Positions 1 to 9,693 are shown, counted from the first letter of the stretch. The stretch: DNA of 64,000 nt from a halophilic archaeon SHRA6 (GCA_005239175.1 SOPS01000001.1:682001-746000); one strand, 5' to 3'. Numbers and translations are program-made. The notes: a model not told the origin generated them from the sequence alone.

Positions 1-197
1 TTCCGATCGTTGTCGTTACTGAGCAGAACTGCGCGAAGGCACTTGGGCAGTTGCTCCGCGCTCGCTGTGCAGACAGGCCACTGACAGTGATCGATGAGCT
101 CGCTGTTAGCACGGGTTCGTATCTCGATATTGGCGAGCCAATTGCGCACGGGGAGACGGTGCCGGCAGTGGTAAAGACGCTCGTGTTTGGCTCGTGA
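1..197 (+). CDS. eutA: EutA-like ethanolamine ammonia-lyase reactivating factor, C-terminal end (partial)
   Basis: The window opens inside a gene. The last 64 codons in the frame ending at TGA 195-197 contain VVVTEQNCAKALGQ, IDELAVSTGSYLDIGEP and the ending VPAVVKTLVF. From memory this pattern (an IDIG/LDIG-containing strand followed by V-V-KTLxF near the C terminus) is typical of EutA, the chaperone-like ATPase that exchanges inactivated cobalamin in ethanolamine ammonia-lyase. The ATPase domain lies outside the window, so the call rests on the tail only. If correct, eutB/eutC should lie to the left. Confidence 0.6.
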   Translation, partial: PIVVVTEQNCAKALGQLLRARCADRPLTVIDELAVSTGSYLDIGEPIAHGETVPAVVKTLVFGS

Positions 198-554
198 GTA
201 CTCCCCCGACTGCAAGGTGAGGTGAATTCACCAATTCTGACACTCATTCTGTGCCGAAAGAGACGGAACACGGAGAGCAACCAGTCGCGTCTCACACTGC
301 AACAACAGAAAACGTCGCGTAGGAGACGATCGTCGCCACCACCGGCACGATGTTTTGCATCCCAATGACTCGGGCGGTGGTCGCGGGATCGAACATATCT
401 GCGGTCTCGGCGATTCGATCGCTTGAGAGGACGGGACGGCTCATAATCAGGACGGTTCATCATCAGGCCGATTTCCCATCAGGACGGTTCATCATCAGGC
501 CGATTCATCATCGATCCCATGAATGTTTAGGTGGATCCGGCCTGTCGTGCTACC
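198..554. other. Intergenic region upstream of the AI-2E family gene
   Basis: This stretch of about 350 bases has no convincing gene. Short frames across it have no recognisable protein. It holds a pair of 25-base direct repeats in its second half (separate entry) and a TATA-like TGTTTAGG around 524-531, about 27 bases before the ATG at 555, which fits a leaderless promoter for the next gene. Confidence 0.5.
449..505 (+). repeat. 25-bp direct repeat pair
   Basis: Two copies of a sequence starting AGGACGGTTCATCATCAGG and ending CCGATT lie at 449-473 and 481-505, 32 bases from start to start. Both are exact over 25 bases. A shorter related string precedes the first copy (GGACGGCTCAT near 432). 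They sit just upstream of the promoter of the AI-2E family gene. They could be a regulatory site or replication slippage; nothing in the sequence separates these. Confidence 0.6.
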
Positions 555-1679
555 ATGGGTAGCCGTGGGCAGGTCGTCGGTGCCGTGTTGATTGCGGCTG
601 CAGCGCTTTCGATCGTCGCGCTGTGGAACGTATTGGGGACAGTACTGTTTGCGATCACGATCGCGTACGTGCTCACACCGCTTCGAACGAAGTTTCGCGA
701 TCGTGGGGCACCGAGACATGTCGCGAGTGTCGCGACAACGGCCTGTGCGGTGCTCGCGGTCGCGCTGGCGCTGGCGCCGATCGCCTATCTGCTCGTAATT
801 CGCATCGGTGGCGTCGTCACCGCGATAGAAACCCTGCCGGATTCGATTCCCCTCGAATTCGCCGGCTTCACCTACACGGTGTTGCTGTCGGATCTCACCG
901 CGTTTGCGATTGCCCGGGCTCGCCAGGTGGGAACGGCCCTCGCCGCGTCGCTGCCAGTCTTATTGATAAAGTTCGCGCTGTTTGCTCTGTTGCTCTTTGC
1001 GCTGTTGGATAACGAACAAAACATCCAACAGGGCATTCTCGGCAGTGTGCCACCAGAGTACCGCGATATCGTTGAATCGCTCGCAGAAAGTGCCCGCGAG
1101 ACGCTGTCGGCGATTTATATTTTACAGGCGGCAACCGCATTCGGCACGTTTCTCATCGCGTTGCCGATCTTTGTGGCGTTCGGCTACGACGCGGCGATCG
1201 CACTGGCGACGATCGCCGGTATCTTGCAGTTTGTGCCGATTCTCGGGCCGACGGTGTTGCTCGTCGTCCTCGCTGGCGTCGAACTACTCGCTGGGGACAC
1301 GGTTGGCGCCATCGTGATCCTCGTCGGTGGGGGTGTACTCATTGGCTGGCTCCCAGATCTGTTGATTCGCCCGCGGCTGGCGTCGTACACCACTGACATC
1401 CCAGGAAGCCTCTACTTCATCGGCTTCGTTGGCGGGCTGCTCACGGTCGGATCAATCGGTGTCATCGTCGGCCCGCTCGCGGTCGGGTTGTTGGTCGAGT
1501 CGGCGTCGATCGCCGCCCGTGAGTACAACGCCGGCGATCAACGACAGCTCTCAGACGAGTTCGATGATACGCGCCAGACAAGCGATCAGCAGTCCTCAGC
1601 GACCGGTGAGGACGGCCTCGGCGATGAAGGGAGTGAGGAACGCCTCGATGAATCCAGCGATCACGAAGACGATCGCTAA
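555..1679 (+). CDS. AI-2E family transporter-like membrane protein
   Basis: Predicted 374-residue polytopic membrane protein of the AI-2E/PerM family (PF01594). Hydrophobic segments occupy the first 90 residues and the second half; the region with AIALATIAGILQFVPILGP and the following GxxxGWLPDLLIRPRL matches the conserved core of the family. Members include TqsA (AI-2 export), PerM and a Na+(Li+)/H+ antiporter group, so substrate cannot be inferred. The tail of about 50 residues is hydrophilic and acidic (DDTRQ...ESSDHEDDR), as in many haloarchaeal membrane proteins. ATG 555 was chosen over GTG 531 because a TATA-like element fits it. The last 84 bases overlap the convergent SpoIIM-domain gene. 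Confidence 0.8.
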   Translation: MGSRGQVVGAVLIAAAALSIVALWNVLGTVLFAITIAYVLTPLRTKFRDRGAPRHVASVATTACAVLAVALALAPIAYLLVIRIGGVVTAIETLPDSIPLEFAGFTYTVLLSDLTAFAIARARQVGTALAASLPVLLIKFALFALLLFALLDNEQNIQQGILGSVPPEYRDIVESLAESARETLSAIYILQAATAFGTFLIALPIFVAFGYDAAIALATIAGILQFVPILGPTVLLVVLAGVELLAGDTVGAIVILVGGGVLIGWLPDLLIRPRLASYTTDIPGSLYFIGFVGGLLTVGSIGVIVGPLAVGLLVESASIAAREYNAGDQRQLSDEFDDTRQTSDQQSSATGEDGLGDEGSEERLDESSDHEDDR

Positions 1680-3116
1680 CCCCAGAAGAACCCGGTAGAC
1701 GAGTCGGAGTGCTACGGTGAGATCCTCGCGGGGTCGCTTTCCGCGAGCCGCGCCGATCGTCACCGACGCGAGATGAAAGCCCGCGCCGCAGGCGACGAAG
1801 ATCGCCGGCAGTTCAATGATCCCGTGTGGCGCAACGAGCGCGTAGAACACGAGCGGATCGCTGATGCCGTAGATTCCCCCGACGAGCGCGCCATTGAACA
1901 GGAGGCTGACGATCGTTGGAACGCCAACGACGATACCACCGAACGCCGCGCCCGCGGCGACGAGCCAGTTGTTGATGGAAAGCGAAACAAACGTTCCGAC
2001 GGGAAACGTCCCGAAGACTTCGCCGATGTTCTCGGGCCCCTCGAATGGGATCGACGTGCCGGCGGTCAGCGACAGCCCAAAGGCGACCCCACCGGCAAAG
2101 ACAGCGAGCGCGGCGAGGTTGGCGATCGGATGATCGCGGATAAATCCGCCGAGCGATCGGACGCCATCCCCAAACGCGGTGATCACGCGATCGCCCGTGG
2201 GCGGCCGGTCGATCGGCGTCTCGGTCCGGTCTGCGTAGAGTGCAGTTTTGAACGCGTCGGTAAATGGCAACAAAACCAGCGGCCCTGCGAGGCCGGTTAC
2301 CTGTGAGACGCCGAGAAGGCCGAAAATCGCTGAAAGCGTTCCTGAGACGGCGAGGATCGCGATCGCAACGAGCAGGTAGCCGCCAAACGCTACCGGGCGG
2401 TCGAAAATAAGCCCGAGGCCACGGCGAATCCCGCCGAACACCCCGACGTCGTCGACGACGATCGCTTGCCCAGCAAACGCCAGTCCGAGGATTGCGAGGA
2501 GACCGATCGCCACACCGACAAACAGCGAAAGAGCGATCAACAGCAGGCCGATCGGCGACGCGAACACGAGGGTAACGTACACAGACACGACAAGCGGAAC
2601 GATCGCAACCAAGAGCAGTCCAAACCGCACGAACGCCAACGCAACGAACGATTGCCAGCGATCGGCCATCCCGTCGACAGCCGCACGGACCCCGTCACCG
2701 CCGCCGAGCGCCGCGTACACTGCACTCAGGGTCGCCGCCGCGGACACCCCGCGCGCGACGATGCCGACGATCGCACTCGCGAAGACCCCGAGCAGGAACA
2801 ACGCGACCACCGTCGGTGTGAAGACGTCGAGCAGCGCTGCCTCGAGGCCGGGTGGAATCCCCTCGGCCGCGCCAGGGTTCGCCGGGTCGAACGTCCCGGG
2901 ATCGATTGCGTCGGGATCGACAGCCTCGAGTTCGGCTGCCAGTCGTTCGAGCGCGCCGCTTCGAACGAGGAGGTACGCGATCGCGCCGCCAGCCACCAAT
3001 ACAGGGACCTGTGCGGTCAAGAGCAAGCCGGTCGCGAGCAGGTACACGGGGAGGATATCTGTCGGGCGATCGACGAGCAGCCGGCCGCCAGCGCGGAGGA
3101 ACGCAGCGATCGTCAT
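1596..3116 (-). CDS. Stage II sporulation protein M (SpoIIM/DUF95) domain membrane protein
   Basis: Predicted 506-residue membrane protein. The C-terminal third carries the SpoIIM-type domain: a loop with GTFPVGTFVSLSINNWLVA, then FNGALVGG, the signature LVAPHGIIELPAIFVACGAG and a final helix. The HGxxE segment is the most conserved part of this family. The N-terminal 300 residues contain several further membrane helices resembling a duplicated bundle. Archaeal homologues are widespread but their role is unknown; there is no sporulation here. The ATG at 3116 (MTIAAFLRAGG) is preferred to the upstream one at 3137. Its 3' end overlaps the convergent AI-2E family gene by 84 bases. Confidence 0.8.
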   Translation of the reverse strand: MTIAAFLRAGGRLLVDRPTDILPVYLLATGLLLTAQVPVLVAGGAIAYLLVRSGALERLAAELEAVDPDAIDPGTFDPANPGAAEGIPPGLEAALLDVFTPTVVALFLLGVFASAIVGIVARGVSAAATLSAVYAALGGGDGVRAAVDGMADRWQSFVALAFVRFGLLLVAIVPLVVSVYVTLVFASPIGLLLIALSLFVGVAIGLLAILGLAFAGQAIVVDDVGVFGGIRRGLGLIFDRPVAFGGYLLVAIAILAVSGTLSAIFGLLGVSQVTGLAGPLVLLPFTDAFKTALYADRTETPIDRPPTGDRVITAFGDGVRSLGGFIRDHPIANLAALAVFAGGVAFGLSLTAGTSIPFEGPENIGEVFGTFPVGTFVSLSINNWLVAAGAAFGGIVVGVPTIVSLLFNGALVGGIYGISDPLVFYALVAPHGIIELPAIFVACGAGFHLASVTIGAARGKRPREDLTVALRLVYRVLLGLAIVFVIAGFIEAFLTPFIAEAVLTGR

Positions 3117-3156
3117 GGGCGGGCCTACAGCCCCCACGATTGTAGGTGTGTCCGTT

Positions 3157-3825
3157 TTACGACGCGTCTCGCACGTCGATCCGACGCCCGTGAATAAGTA
3201 GTCCGAACCCGACGAGCACGGCCCCCCAGCGGGTCGCGGTCCAGTACCACGGTTCAGTTGGGCTGTTGTGCGAGACTACCGCCGCCTCGTAGTAGCGCCC
3301 ATCGTACTCGACAATACGATTGTTTTCCCAGAGCTCGATCGGCTCGTCGGTCTCACTGTGCCCGGTTTCGATCGATTCGATCACCGTATCGTCAAATTGT
3401 ACGTGCTCTTCGGAGACCACCGCCGGATCCAGGACTGTTTCCTCGTCAACCGATTCGTGCGTATATGTTGCCGTGCCGTTGTCGTGATACGTCGTTACCG
3501 GTCGCAGGTAGCCGTGATCGGCGAGAAGAACCAATCGGCTCTCTTCGACGGTTCCGGTTCGATTCTCGTTGCGATCGTCCGACAGCGTCACTGCCCCTTC
3601 GTTGGCGACCCAGCGTTCGAAGTCACAGCGCCGCGTCTCGGTGGTAGTACAGGAGTCAACGTTCGGGGCTCGGGTCGCATCGATTGACGAGAGGTCGTCG
3701 GCGGTCGTCTCCTGGATCTCGTACTCGTAGGGTTGGGGAGCGATCGGGCCGACGGCGAGGGGCACGACGATGAGCACGGCACCGAGTAGCATCAAACCGA
3801 CTGCGTATCGACGGGTGGAGGGCAT
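3157..3825 (-). CDS. Haloarchaeal membrane-anchored protein of unknown function
   Basis: Predicted 222-residue protein with an N-terminal hydrophobic segment (VGLMLLGAVLIVVPLAVG, residues 9-26) and a second near the C terminus (WGAVLVGFGLLIHG), joined by an acidic region of about 150 residues. This central part has two Cys (DSCTTTETRRC) and probably lies outside the membrane. I do not recognise a domain. The ATG at 3825 is used because the alternative two codons upstream is TTG. The gene diverges from uvrB and lies just upstream of the SpoIIM-domain gene on the same strand. Confidence 0.65.
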   Translation of the reverse strand: MPSTRRYAVGLMLLGAVLIVVPLAVGPIAPQPYEYEIQETTADDLSSIDATRAPNVDSCTTTETRRCDFERWVANEGAVTLSDDRNENRTGTVEESRLVLLADHGYLRPVTTYHDNGTATYTHESVDEETVLDPAVVSEEHVQFDDTVIESIETGHSETDEPIELWENNRIVEYDGRYYEAAVVSHNSPTEPWYWTATRWGAVLVGFGLLIHGRRIDVRDAS

Positions 3826-3944
3826 ACGCAACGATCCACACTGGAGCCGAAAAATAGCTTGTGGTGGCTCGATCCGAAAACAGTCCCGTGAATCCGCGAT
3901 CGCTCGCCGCGGCTGTCAAGTACGTCGACCACCAACAAAATGTA

Positions 3945-6008
3945 ATGAGTCAAAGCGACACTGGGCCACTGTCGCCGGATCAACCCGGCGAGGACCGGCC
4001 CTTCCGGGTGGACGCACCGTTCGAACCCGCCGGCGATCAGCCGGAGGCGATCGCCGAACTCGCCGAGGGGTACGAGAGCGGAATGCGCGAACAGACCCTC
4101 CTCGGTGTCACGGGATCGGGCAAGACAAACACTGTTTCGTGGGTCATCGAGGAGCTGAACACCCCAACGCTCGTGTTGGCGCACAACAAAACGCTCGCCG
4201 CACAGCTGTACGAGGAGTTCAAATCGCTGTTTCCGGACAACGCCGTCGAGTACTTCGTCTCCTACTACGACTACTATCAGCCTGAGGCGTACATCGAACA
4301 GACCGACACCTACATCGACAAGGACATGTCGATCAACGAGGAGATCGACAAGCTCAGACACTCTGCAACGCGATCGCTGCTCACCCGCGATGACGTGATC
4401 GTCGTCGCCTCGGTGTCGGCGATCTACGGGCTCGGCGATCCGACAAACTACGTCGACATGGCGATGCGGCTCGAGGTGGGTCAGTCGATCGGCCGCGACG
4501 AGCTGCTCGCACAGCTGGTCGATCTCAACTACGAGCGAAACGACATCGACTTCCAGCACGGGTCGTTTCGGGTCCGCGGGGACACCGTCGAGATCTTTCC
4601 GATGTACGGCCGCTACGCCGTCCGCGTGGAGTTCTGGGGCGACGAGATCGATCGGCTGATGAAAATTGACACACTGAAAGGCGAGGTCCAATCCACAGAG
4701 CCGGCTGTGCTCGTGCACCCCGCCGAGCACTACTCGATCCCCGAGGAGAAACTCGAACGCGCGATCGAGGAGATCGAGGACCTCATGGAACAGCGGGTGA
4801 ACTACTTCCAGCGACAGGGCGATCTCGTCGCTGCCCAGCGGATCGAAGAGCGAACGACCTTCGACATCGAGATGCTCAAAGAGACGGGCTACTGCTCGGG
4901 AATCGAGAACTACTCGGTGCACATGTCCGATCGCGAATCCGGCGAAGCGCCCTACACACTTCTGGATTACTTCCCCGATGACTTTCTCACCGTCGTCGAC
5001 GAGTCCCACCAGACGCTGCCGCAGATCAAAGGCCAGTTCGCCGGCGACAAATCCCGCAAGGATTCGCTCGTCGAGAACGGCTTCCGGCTGCCGACCGCGT
5101 ACGACAACCGGCCGCTCACGTTTGAGGAGTTCGGCGAGAAGACCGATCGGCTGCTGTACGTCAGTGCGACCCCCGCCGACTACGAGCGCGAGCACTCCGA
5201 GCAGATCGCCGAACAGATCGTTCGGCCCACCCATCTCGTCGATCCAAAGGTCGAGGTCGCCGAGGCGACCGGGCAGGTGGATGATCTCATGGATCGAATC
5301 GACGCACAGATCGAGCAGGGCGATCGCACGCTCGTCACGACACTCACGAAGCGGATGGCCGAAGACCTCACCGAGTACCTCGAAGAGGCCGGCGTGGACG
5401 TGGCGTACATGCACGACGAGACCGATACACTCGAACGTCACGAACTAATCCGGGACCTCCGGTTGGGCAACATCGACGTACTCGTTGGGATCAACCTCCT
5501 CCGAGAGGGACTCGATATCCCGGAGGTTTCGCTCGTTGCGATCTTGGATGCCGATCAGGAGGGCTTCCTCCGCTCTGAGACCACACTGGTCCAGACGATG
5601 GGACGGGCCGCCCGCAACGTTGACGGGACTGTCGTATTATACGCCGATAAGCGAACCGACTCAATGGAGGCCGCGATCGGCGAGACCCAGCGCCGCCGCC
5701 GGATCCAACAGGAGTACAACGCCGAACACGGCTTCGAGCCGATGACGATCGACAAGCCAGTCGGCGAGACGAACCTCCCCGGCGCAAAGACAGATACCAG
5801 CTCGATCTCCGCGAGCGACACGCCCGATGACGCCAACGAGGCGGCCAGACAGGTCGAGCTGCTCGAAGATCGGATGCAGGAGGCCGCGAACAACCTCGAG
5901 TTCGAACTCGCCGCGGATATCCGCGACCGAATCGGTGATCTGCGCCGATCGTTCGATCTCGATACATCCGACGAGGGCGTTGCGCCCGAACGCGGCGCGG
6001 AGTTCTGA
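3945..6008 (+). CDS. uvrB: Excinuclease ABC subunit UvrB
   Basis: Helicase-like damage-verification subunit of UvrABC nucleotide excision repair, 687 residues, a normal length. Walker A is GVTGSGKT at residues 54-61. The UvrB-specific beta-hairpin ([21 protein letters not shown] region) lies near residues 107-127. The DEAD-like box is VVDESH, the helicase motif V/VI region has [16 protein letters not shown] and QTMGRAARN, and the C-terminal UVR domain ([18 protein letters not shown]) contacts UvrC. ATG 3945 (MSQSD) is chosen over GTG 3861, which would add 28 residues unlike the family. uvrC lies 3.7 kb downstream on the same strand; uvrA is not in the window. Confidence 0.97.
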   Translation: MSQSDTGPLSPDQPGEDRPFRVDAPFEPAGDQPEAIAELAEGYESGMREQTLLGVTGSGKTNTVSWVIEELNTPTLVLAHNKTLAAQLYEEFKSLFPDNAVEYFVSYYDYYQPEAYIEQTDTYIDKDMSINEEIDKLRHSATRSLLTRDDVIVVASVSAIYGLGDPTNYVDMAMRLEVGQSIGRDELLAQLVDLNYERNDIDFQHGSFRVRGDTVEIFPMYGRYAVRVEFWGDEIDRLMKIDTLKGEVQSTEPAVLVHPAEHYSIPEEKLERAIEEIEDLMEQRVNYFQRQGDLVAAQRIEERTTFDIEMLKETGYCSGIENYSVHMSDRESGEAPYTLLDYFPDDFLTVVDESHQTLPQIKGQFAGDKSRKDSLVENGFRLPTAYDNRPLTFEEFGEKTDRLLYVSATPADYEREHSEQIAEQIVRPTHLVDPKVEVAEATGQVDDLMDRIDAQIEQGDRTLVTTLTKRMAEDLTEYLEEAGVDVAYMHDETDTLERHELIRDLRLGNIDVLVGINLLREGLDIPEVSLVAILDADQEGFLRSETTLVQTMGRAARNVDGTVVLYADKRTDSMEAAIGETQRRRRIQQEYNAEHGFEPMTIDKPVGETNLPGAKTDTSSISASDTPDDANEAARQVELLEDRMQEAANNLEFELAADIRDRIGDLRRSFDLDTSDEGVAPERGAEF

Positions 6009-6056
6009 TAACCGGGTGCGGTCGTGGCCAGCGCAACGAGGCCAGCAGTAGCAGAA

Positions 6057-7262
6057 TTAGTCGTTTCGTTCGACGATGACTTCCTCGGCGTCAATCTCGT
6101 CAATGTCCTCCATCTCGTCGATCGCATCCGCCTCGCCACCAGCCACGTCGGCAGCATCGACATCTAACTCGTCAAGCAGTTCGTCGATGTTATCCAGTCC
6201 GAGCCACTCTTTCGTCTCCTCGTCGAACGGCAGGCTTTCGAGTGCCTTCGTGTCCGATTTCACATCGCTGCCGGAGAGCTGTTTGCCGTACCGGCCAACG
6301 AGCGAGGTGAGCTCCTGTGGGAGGACGAACGTCGTCGATTCGCCCTGGCCGATCGCCTCGAGCGTTTCCATGCCGCGTTCGATGATCGCCCGCTCGCCCA
6401 TCGAATCGGCAGCCTTCGCGCGCAGGACCGTCGAGATCGCCTCACCCTGGGCTTCGAGGATCTGGCTCTGTTTTTCACCCTGGGCACGGATGATGTTCGA
6501 CTGTTTGTCACCCTCGGCTTTCTCGACCGCGCTGCGGCGTTCACCCTGGGCTTCGAGGATCATCGCACGGCGACGGCGCTCAGCGGAGGTCTGTTGCTCC
6601 ATGGCTCGCTGGACTTCCGGCGAGGGGCTCACCTCACGGACCTCGACCGCTTCGACACGGATACCCCACTCGTCGGTGGGTTCGTCGAGCTCTTTGCGGA
6701 TCTTCGCGTTGATCGCTTCTCGCCGTGAGAGCGTCTCGTCGAGTTCCATGTCGCCGATCACGGCCCGGAGTGTGGTCTGGGCGAGGTTCGAGATCGCAAC
6801 CTCGTAGTTGTCGACCTCTAAGAACGCCTTCTTTGCGTCCATGATGCGGTAGTAGACGACGGCGTCGGCTCGAACAGGCGAGTTGTCGCGGGTGATCGCC
6901 TCCTGGCGCGGTACGTCGATCGTCCGCGTCCGCATGTCGAATCGGTACGTTCGCGAAACAAACGGCGGGACAAAGTTCAATCCCGGTTTGAGGAGTGTCC
7001 GGAACTCGCCGAAGACCGTCAGCGCGCGCTGTTCGTACGCATCAACCATCTCAACCGCACTCGCGACAGTCACGGCCGCAAGAATGATCGCCAACAGCCC
7101 GACCGCGATGAACGGATCGAGCCCGTTGAAGAGCAAGAAGCCGACGATCGCCGCGGCTGCAACCGCGAGAAATCGCCAGACTCCATCAGGGACCCCGCCG
7201 GCAGTCGAAGCGGACACCTGTTTACTTGCTTTGCCGGCTTGGGCGAACAGGCTATCTTCCAT
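6057..7262 (-). CDS. SPFH/Band 7 (stomatin-prohibitin type) membrane protein
   Basis: Predicted 401-residue membrane scaffold protein. Two N-terminal hydrophobic segments (residues about 25-65) precede the SPFH domain, recognisable from EQRALTVFGEFRTLLKPGLNFVPPF, DVPRQEAITRDNSPV and the ending VREVSPSPEVQRAMEQQ. A long Ala/Glu-rich coiled-coil (ILEAQGERRSAVEKAEGDKQ with repeated AQGE units) and an acidic tail follow. Stomatin-like proteins form oligomeric rings in membrane microdomains and often pair with an NfeD protein; no NfeD gene is adjacent. ATG 7262 is preferred to GTG 7277. Confidence 0.9.
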   Translation of the reverse strand: MEDSLFAQAGKASKQVSASTAGGVPDGVWRFLAVAAAAIVGFLLFNGLDPFIAVGLLAIILAAVTVASAVEMVDAYEQRALTVFGEFRTLLKPGLNFVPPFVSRTYRFDMRTRTIDVPRQEAITRDNSPVRADAVVYYRIMDAKKAFLEVDNYEVAISNLAQTTLRAVIGDMELDETLSRREAINAKIRKELDEPTDEWGIRVEAVEVREVSPSPEVQRAMEQQTSAERRRRAMILEAQGERRSAVEKAEGDKQSNIIRAQGEKQSQILEAQGEAISTVLRAKAADSMGERAIIERGMETLEAIGQGESTTFVLPQELTSLVGRYGKQLSGSDVKSDTKALESLPFDEETKEWLGLDNIDELLDELDVDAADVAGGEADAIDEMEDIDEIDAEEVIVERND

Positions 7263-7375
7263 GCTTATACTTACCACGCGACGTACTTACGTCTGTGGTC
7301 GGGGCCTCGACCAACTCGGCGCACGGACTGGTCGCGTCCGGGGCGTTTTTACTCACGAACACCGTAGTATCGGCC

Positions 7376-7906
7376 GTGTTCAGCCTCAACGTCCCCGTCT
7401 CGGGGCGGGTCCGTCGGCTCGCAAACGAACTGTACCCCGAACTCGTTTCGTTCGATCGGATCCGTGATCGACACACCCTCGTCCTCAAGCGCTTCGGCGA
7501 GGACCTCTTCGAACACCCCCACCGGGAGAGTACCCACCACGTGGCGACGCTGAAACGCGAGGTACGCCCGATCGCCGAGACGACAGCACCCTTTTCGGTT
7601 CGACTGACACACATCGATACCTTCGACGTGCCAACCGACGGCTCCGCGCCAGTTGTCTACCTCGCAGTCGAGAGCGAGGGACTCTGGGAGCTCCATTACC
7701 GACTTACTGACGCGTTCGGGGCGGTGCCGCGGCTCGAAGCTGACGAGTACACACCACACGTGACGCTGGCACGTGACGGCGACCAGGCGGTCGCCGATCG
7801 GCTCTGTGAACGCGAAATCGAGCCGATCGAGTGGACCGTCTCACGGCTCGGTATCTACGACGCGCGCTTTCGCGAGTCCGCAGGCGAGATTCCGTTGGGC
7901 GGCTGA
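7376..7906 (+). CDS. 2'-5' RNA ligase family (2H phosphoesterase) protein
   Basis: Predicted 176-residue protein with the two His motifs of the 2H superfamily: HTLVLKRFG near residue 36 and HVTLARDG near residue 129, spaced as in LigT-like enzymes. These act on 2',3'-cyclic phosphates or 2'-5' linkages in RNA; this paralogue's substrate is unknown. The first motif is H-x-L rather than the strict H-x-T, so activity may be altered. The GTG at 7376 (VFSLNVPVSGRV) is the most likely start, because upstream in-frame sequence reads through the divergent SPFH promoter region. A second 2H protein (thpR) lies at 14.6 kb. Confidence 0.75.
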   Translation: MFSLNVPVSGRVRRLANELYPELVSFDRIRDRHTLVLKRFGEDLFEHPHRESTHHVATLKREVRPIAETTAPFSVRLTHIDTFDVPTDGSAPVVYLAVESEGLWELHYRLTDAFGAVPRLEADEYTPHVTLARDGDQAVADRLCEREIEPIEWTVSRLGIYDARFRESAGEIPLGG

Positions 7907-7925
7907 GAGACGCAGTCTCGAGCGC

Positions 7926-9269
7926 TCACCGCTCGTGTAACCGCATCGCCATCGGCTCGCGCGGATGCATCGTCAGCGACCCCCGAAGACCGAACTGCTC
8001 GTCGCCGAGGTACTCCGCCTCGTAGCGCTGGGCGACGGTTCCGAGGATGAGCTTTGCCTCCAAGAGTGAGAACTGCTTGCCGATGCAGTGTCTTGGCCCA
8101 CCACCGAACGGGAAAAAGGAAAACTGCGGGCGCTCCGATCGCCGCTCGGGGGCCCACCGCTCGGGTTCGAACGTTTCGGGATCGTCGTACCACCGCGGCG
8201 ATCGGTGGACAACCCACTGTGGGATCATCAACCCTGCGCCCTCGGGAATACGGTAGCCGCCGAGTTTGACGTCGATTTTTGGCTCGCGGAACAGCGTGTA
8301 CACTGGCGGATATAGCCGCATCGCCTCGTTGAGCACCCAGCCGGTGTATTCGAGCTTTCGAGCGTCAGTGGCCGTGGGCGTCTCGCCACCGAGGACCGAC
8401 TCCAGTTCTTCGTGGAGGCGATCGCGAACTTCTGGGTGTTCCGAGAGCAGGTACCACGTGTACGTCAGCGTGAGTGCGGTCGTGTCGTGACCCGCGAGCA
8501 GCATCGTCATCATCTCGTCGCGGAGGTTCTCACGCGTCTGTTTGCCCTCGTCCATCGCTCGCAGGATGATCGAGAGGAGATCCATCGGCATGTCCCCGTC
8601 GCTCCCGCGGTAGCCTGATTGTCGTCGCTCTTCGACGAGTTCGTCGATCAGCGCTTCGAGCGTCTCGATCGCCGCGTCGAACTGCCGGTTCTCGGCAGTG
8701 GGTGCCCATTTGGGGATCAGAAACCGCGTCGGATCGGGTTCGAAGCGCGCGCCGAGCGGTTCGAGTTTCTCCTGGACCGTCCGAACCCGCTCGTCGGTGA
8801 TATCAGTCCCGAACATCGCGTTGACGATGATTCGGACGGTGACGCGGGCCATCTCCAGTTGAATGTCAATCCGATCGCCGTCGTGCCACCCCTCGAGCAT
8901 TTCCTCGGTGTGGCTCACCATCATGTCGTCGAGTCCCGTGATACGGCTCATTCGGAATGCGGGGTTTGCGATGTTGCGCTGTCGCTGCCACGTCTCGCCC
9001 TCGCTCAAGAGCAGGCCGTCCCCGAGGAGATCGTTGATCGCATCGTCGCCGAGGTCGAGTTTTTGATACTTTGGGGCATCCGACACTAACACGCGCTCGA
9101 TGTCGCGGGGGTTCGTGAGCATGTAGGTGTCGATCGGCCCGAGGTCGAACCGGACGACGTCACCGTAGGCGTCCGCACACGCCTGCATAAACGAGAAGGG
9201 ATCGTTCGCGTACTGTCGGCTGTTGCCGAACAGCGGGACACCCTTTGGTCCCGGCGGTCTGATACTCAT
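7926..9269 (-). CDS. Cytochrome P450
   Basis: Predicted soluble 447-residue cytochrome P450 monooxygenase. The heme-binding loop is FFPFGGGPRHCIGKQFSLLE, with the proximal thiolate Cys in RHCIG. The I-helix oxygen-activation motif is LAGHDTTALT and the K-helix ExxR motif is NEAMRLYPP. The N terminus has the Pro-rich IRPPGPKGVPLFG hinge but no membrane anchor, as in bacterial-type P450s. Redox partners are not encoded nearby and the substrate cannot be inferred. On this strand a TATA-like CTTTTTATC lies about 25 bases upstream of the ATG, consistent with leaderless expression. Confidence 0.95.
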   Translation of the reverse strand: MSIRPPGPKGVPLFGNSRQYANDPFSFMQACADAYGDVVRFDLGPIDTYMLTNPRDIERVLVSDAPKYQKLDLGDDAINDLLGDGLLLSEGETWQRQRNIANPAFRMSRITGLDDMMVSHTEEMLEGWHDGDRIDIQLEMARVTVRIIVNAMFGTDITDERVRTVQEKLEPLGARFEPDPTRFLIPKWAPTAENRQFDAAIETLEALIDELVEERRQSGYRGSDGDMPMDLLSIILRAMDEGKQTRENLRDEMMTMLLAGHDTTALTLTYTWYLLSEHPEVRDRLHEELESVLGGETPTATDARKLEYTGWVLNEAMRLYPPVYTLFREPKIDVKLGGYRIPEGAGLMIPQWVVHRSPRWYDDPETFEPERWAPERRSERPQFSFFPFGGGPRHCIGKQFSLLEAKLILGTVAQRYEAEYLGDEQFGLRGSLTMHPREPMAMRLHER

Positions 9270-9346
9270 ATCACTGGTAGGTGATCGCCGATAAAAAGGG
9301 TTCTGTCGGGGCTCACAGTCCGATTCAGGACAATGGCCGCCGTCGC

Positions 9347-9604
9347 TTACACCGGGTCGTCAGGGTCGTGTTCGTCGGCCATCCGCGTCGCCTCCGCGGC
9401 AAAGCGTTCTCGATCGCCATCGTCGGCCGGATCGAGCTCGTCTTGGTCAGCGTCGATCGCCGCCGTCACCGGGCGACCACGCCGCCGAAGTGTTTCGATG
9501 GCAAACTGTTTGCGCCGGACGTATTCGCCGTCGGTGGTCGCGTACACGAGCGTGACCAGGTCGCGGGAGTCGACCGATCGATCGACCAACCACAGGTGAA
9601 CCAT
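9347..9604 (-). CDS. Small conserved haloarchaeal protein of unknown function
   Basis: Predicted 85-residue acidic protein beginning MVHLWLVDRSVDSRDLVTLVYA and ending in EATRMADEHDPDDPV. The compact N-terminal beta-like part and charged C-terminal part resemble small haloarchaeal conserved proteins, but I do not recognise a domain. An alternative GTG at 9661 adds VTSAHRERHAQTVGHATAS and may be the real start, since that extension also looks protein-like. It is divergent from uvrC, only 90 bases away. Confidence 0.55.
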   Translation of the reverse strand: MVHLWLVDRSVDSRDLVTLVYATTDGEYVRRKQFAIETLRRRGRPVTAAIDADQDELDPADDGDRERFAAEATRMADEHDPDDPV

Positions 9605-9693
9605 ACTCGCAGTTGCGTGGCCGACGGTTTGTGCGTGTCGCTCTCGGTGAGCGCTCGTCACGTTGAAACGTCTCGCGGACCGACCATATTCCG

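Noticed and set aside
3792-5441. A 549-codon open frame antisense to uvrB
   Set aside because: Its composition (Val, Asp, Arg, Leu repeats) mirrors the codon pattern of uvrB and matches no family; uvrB is certain.
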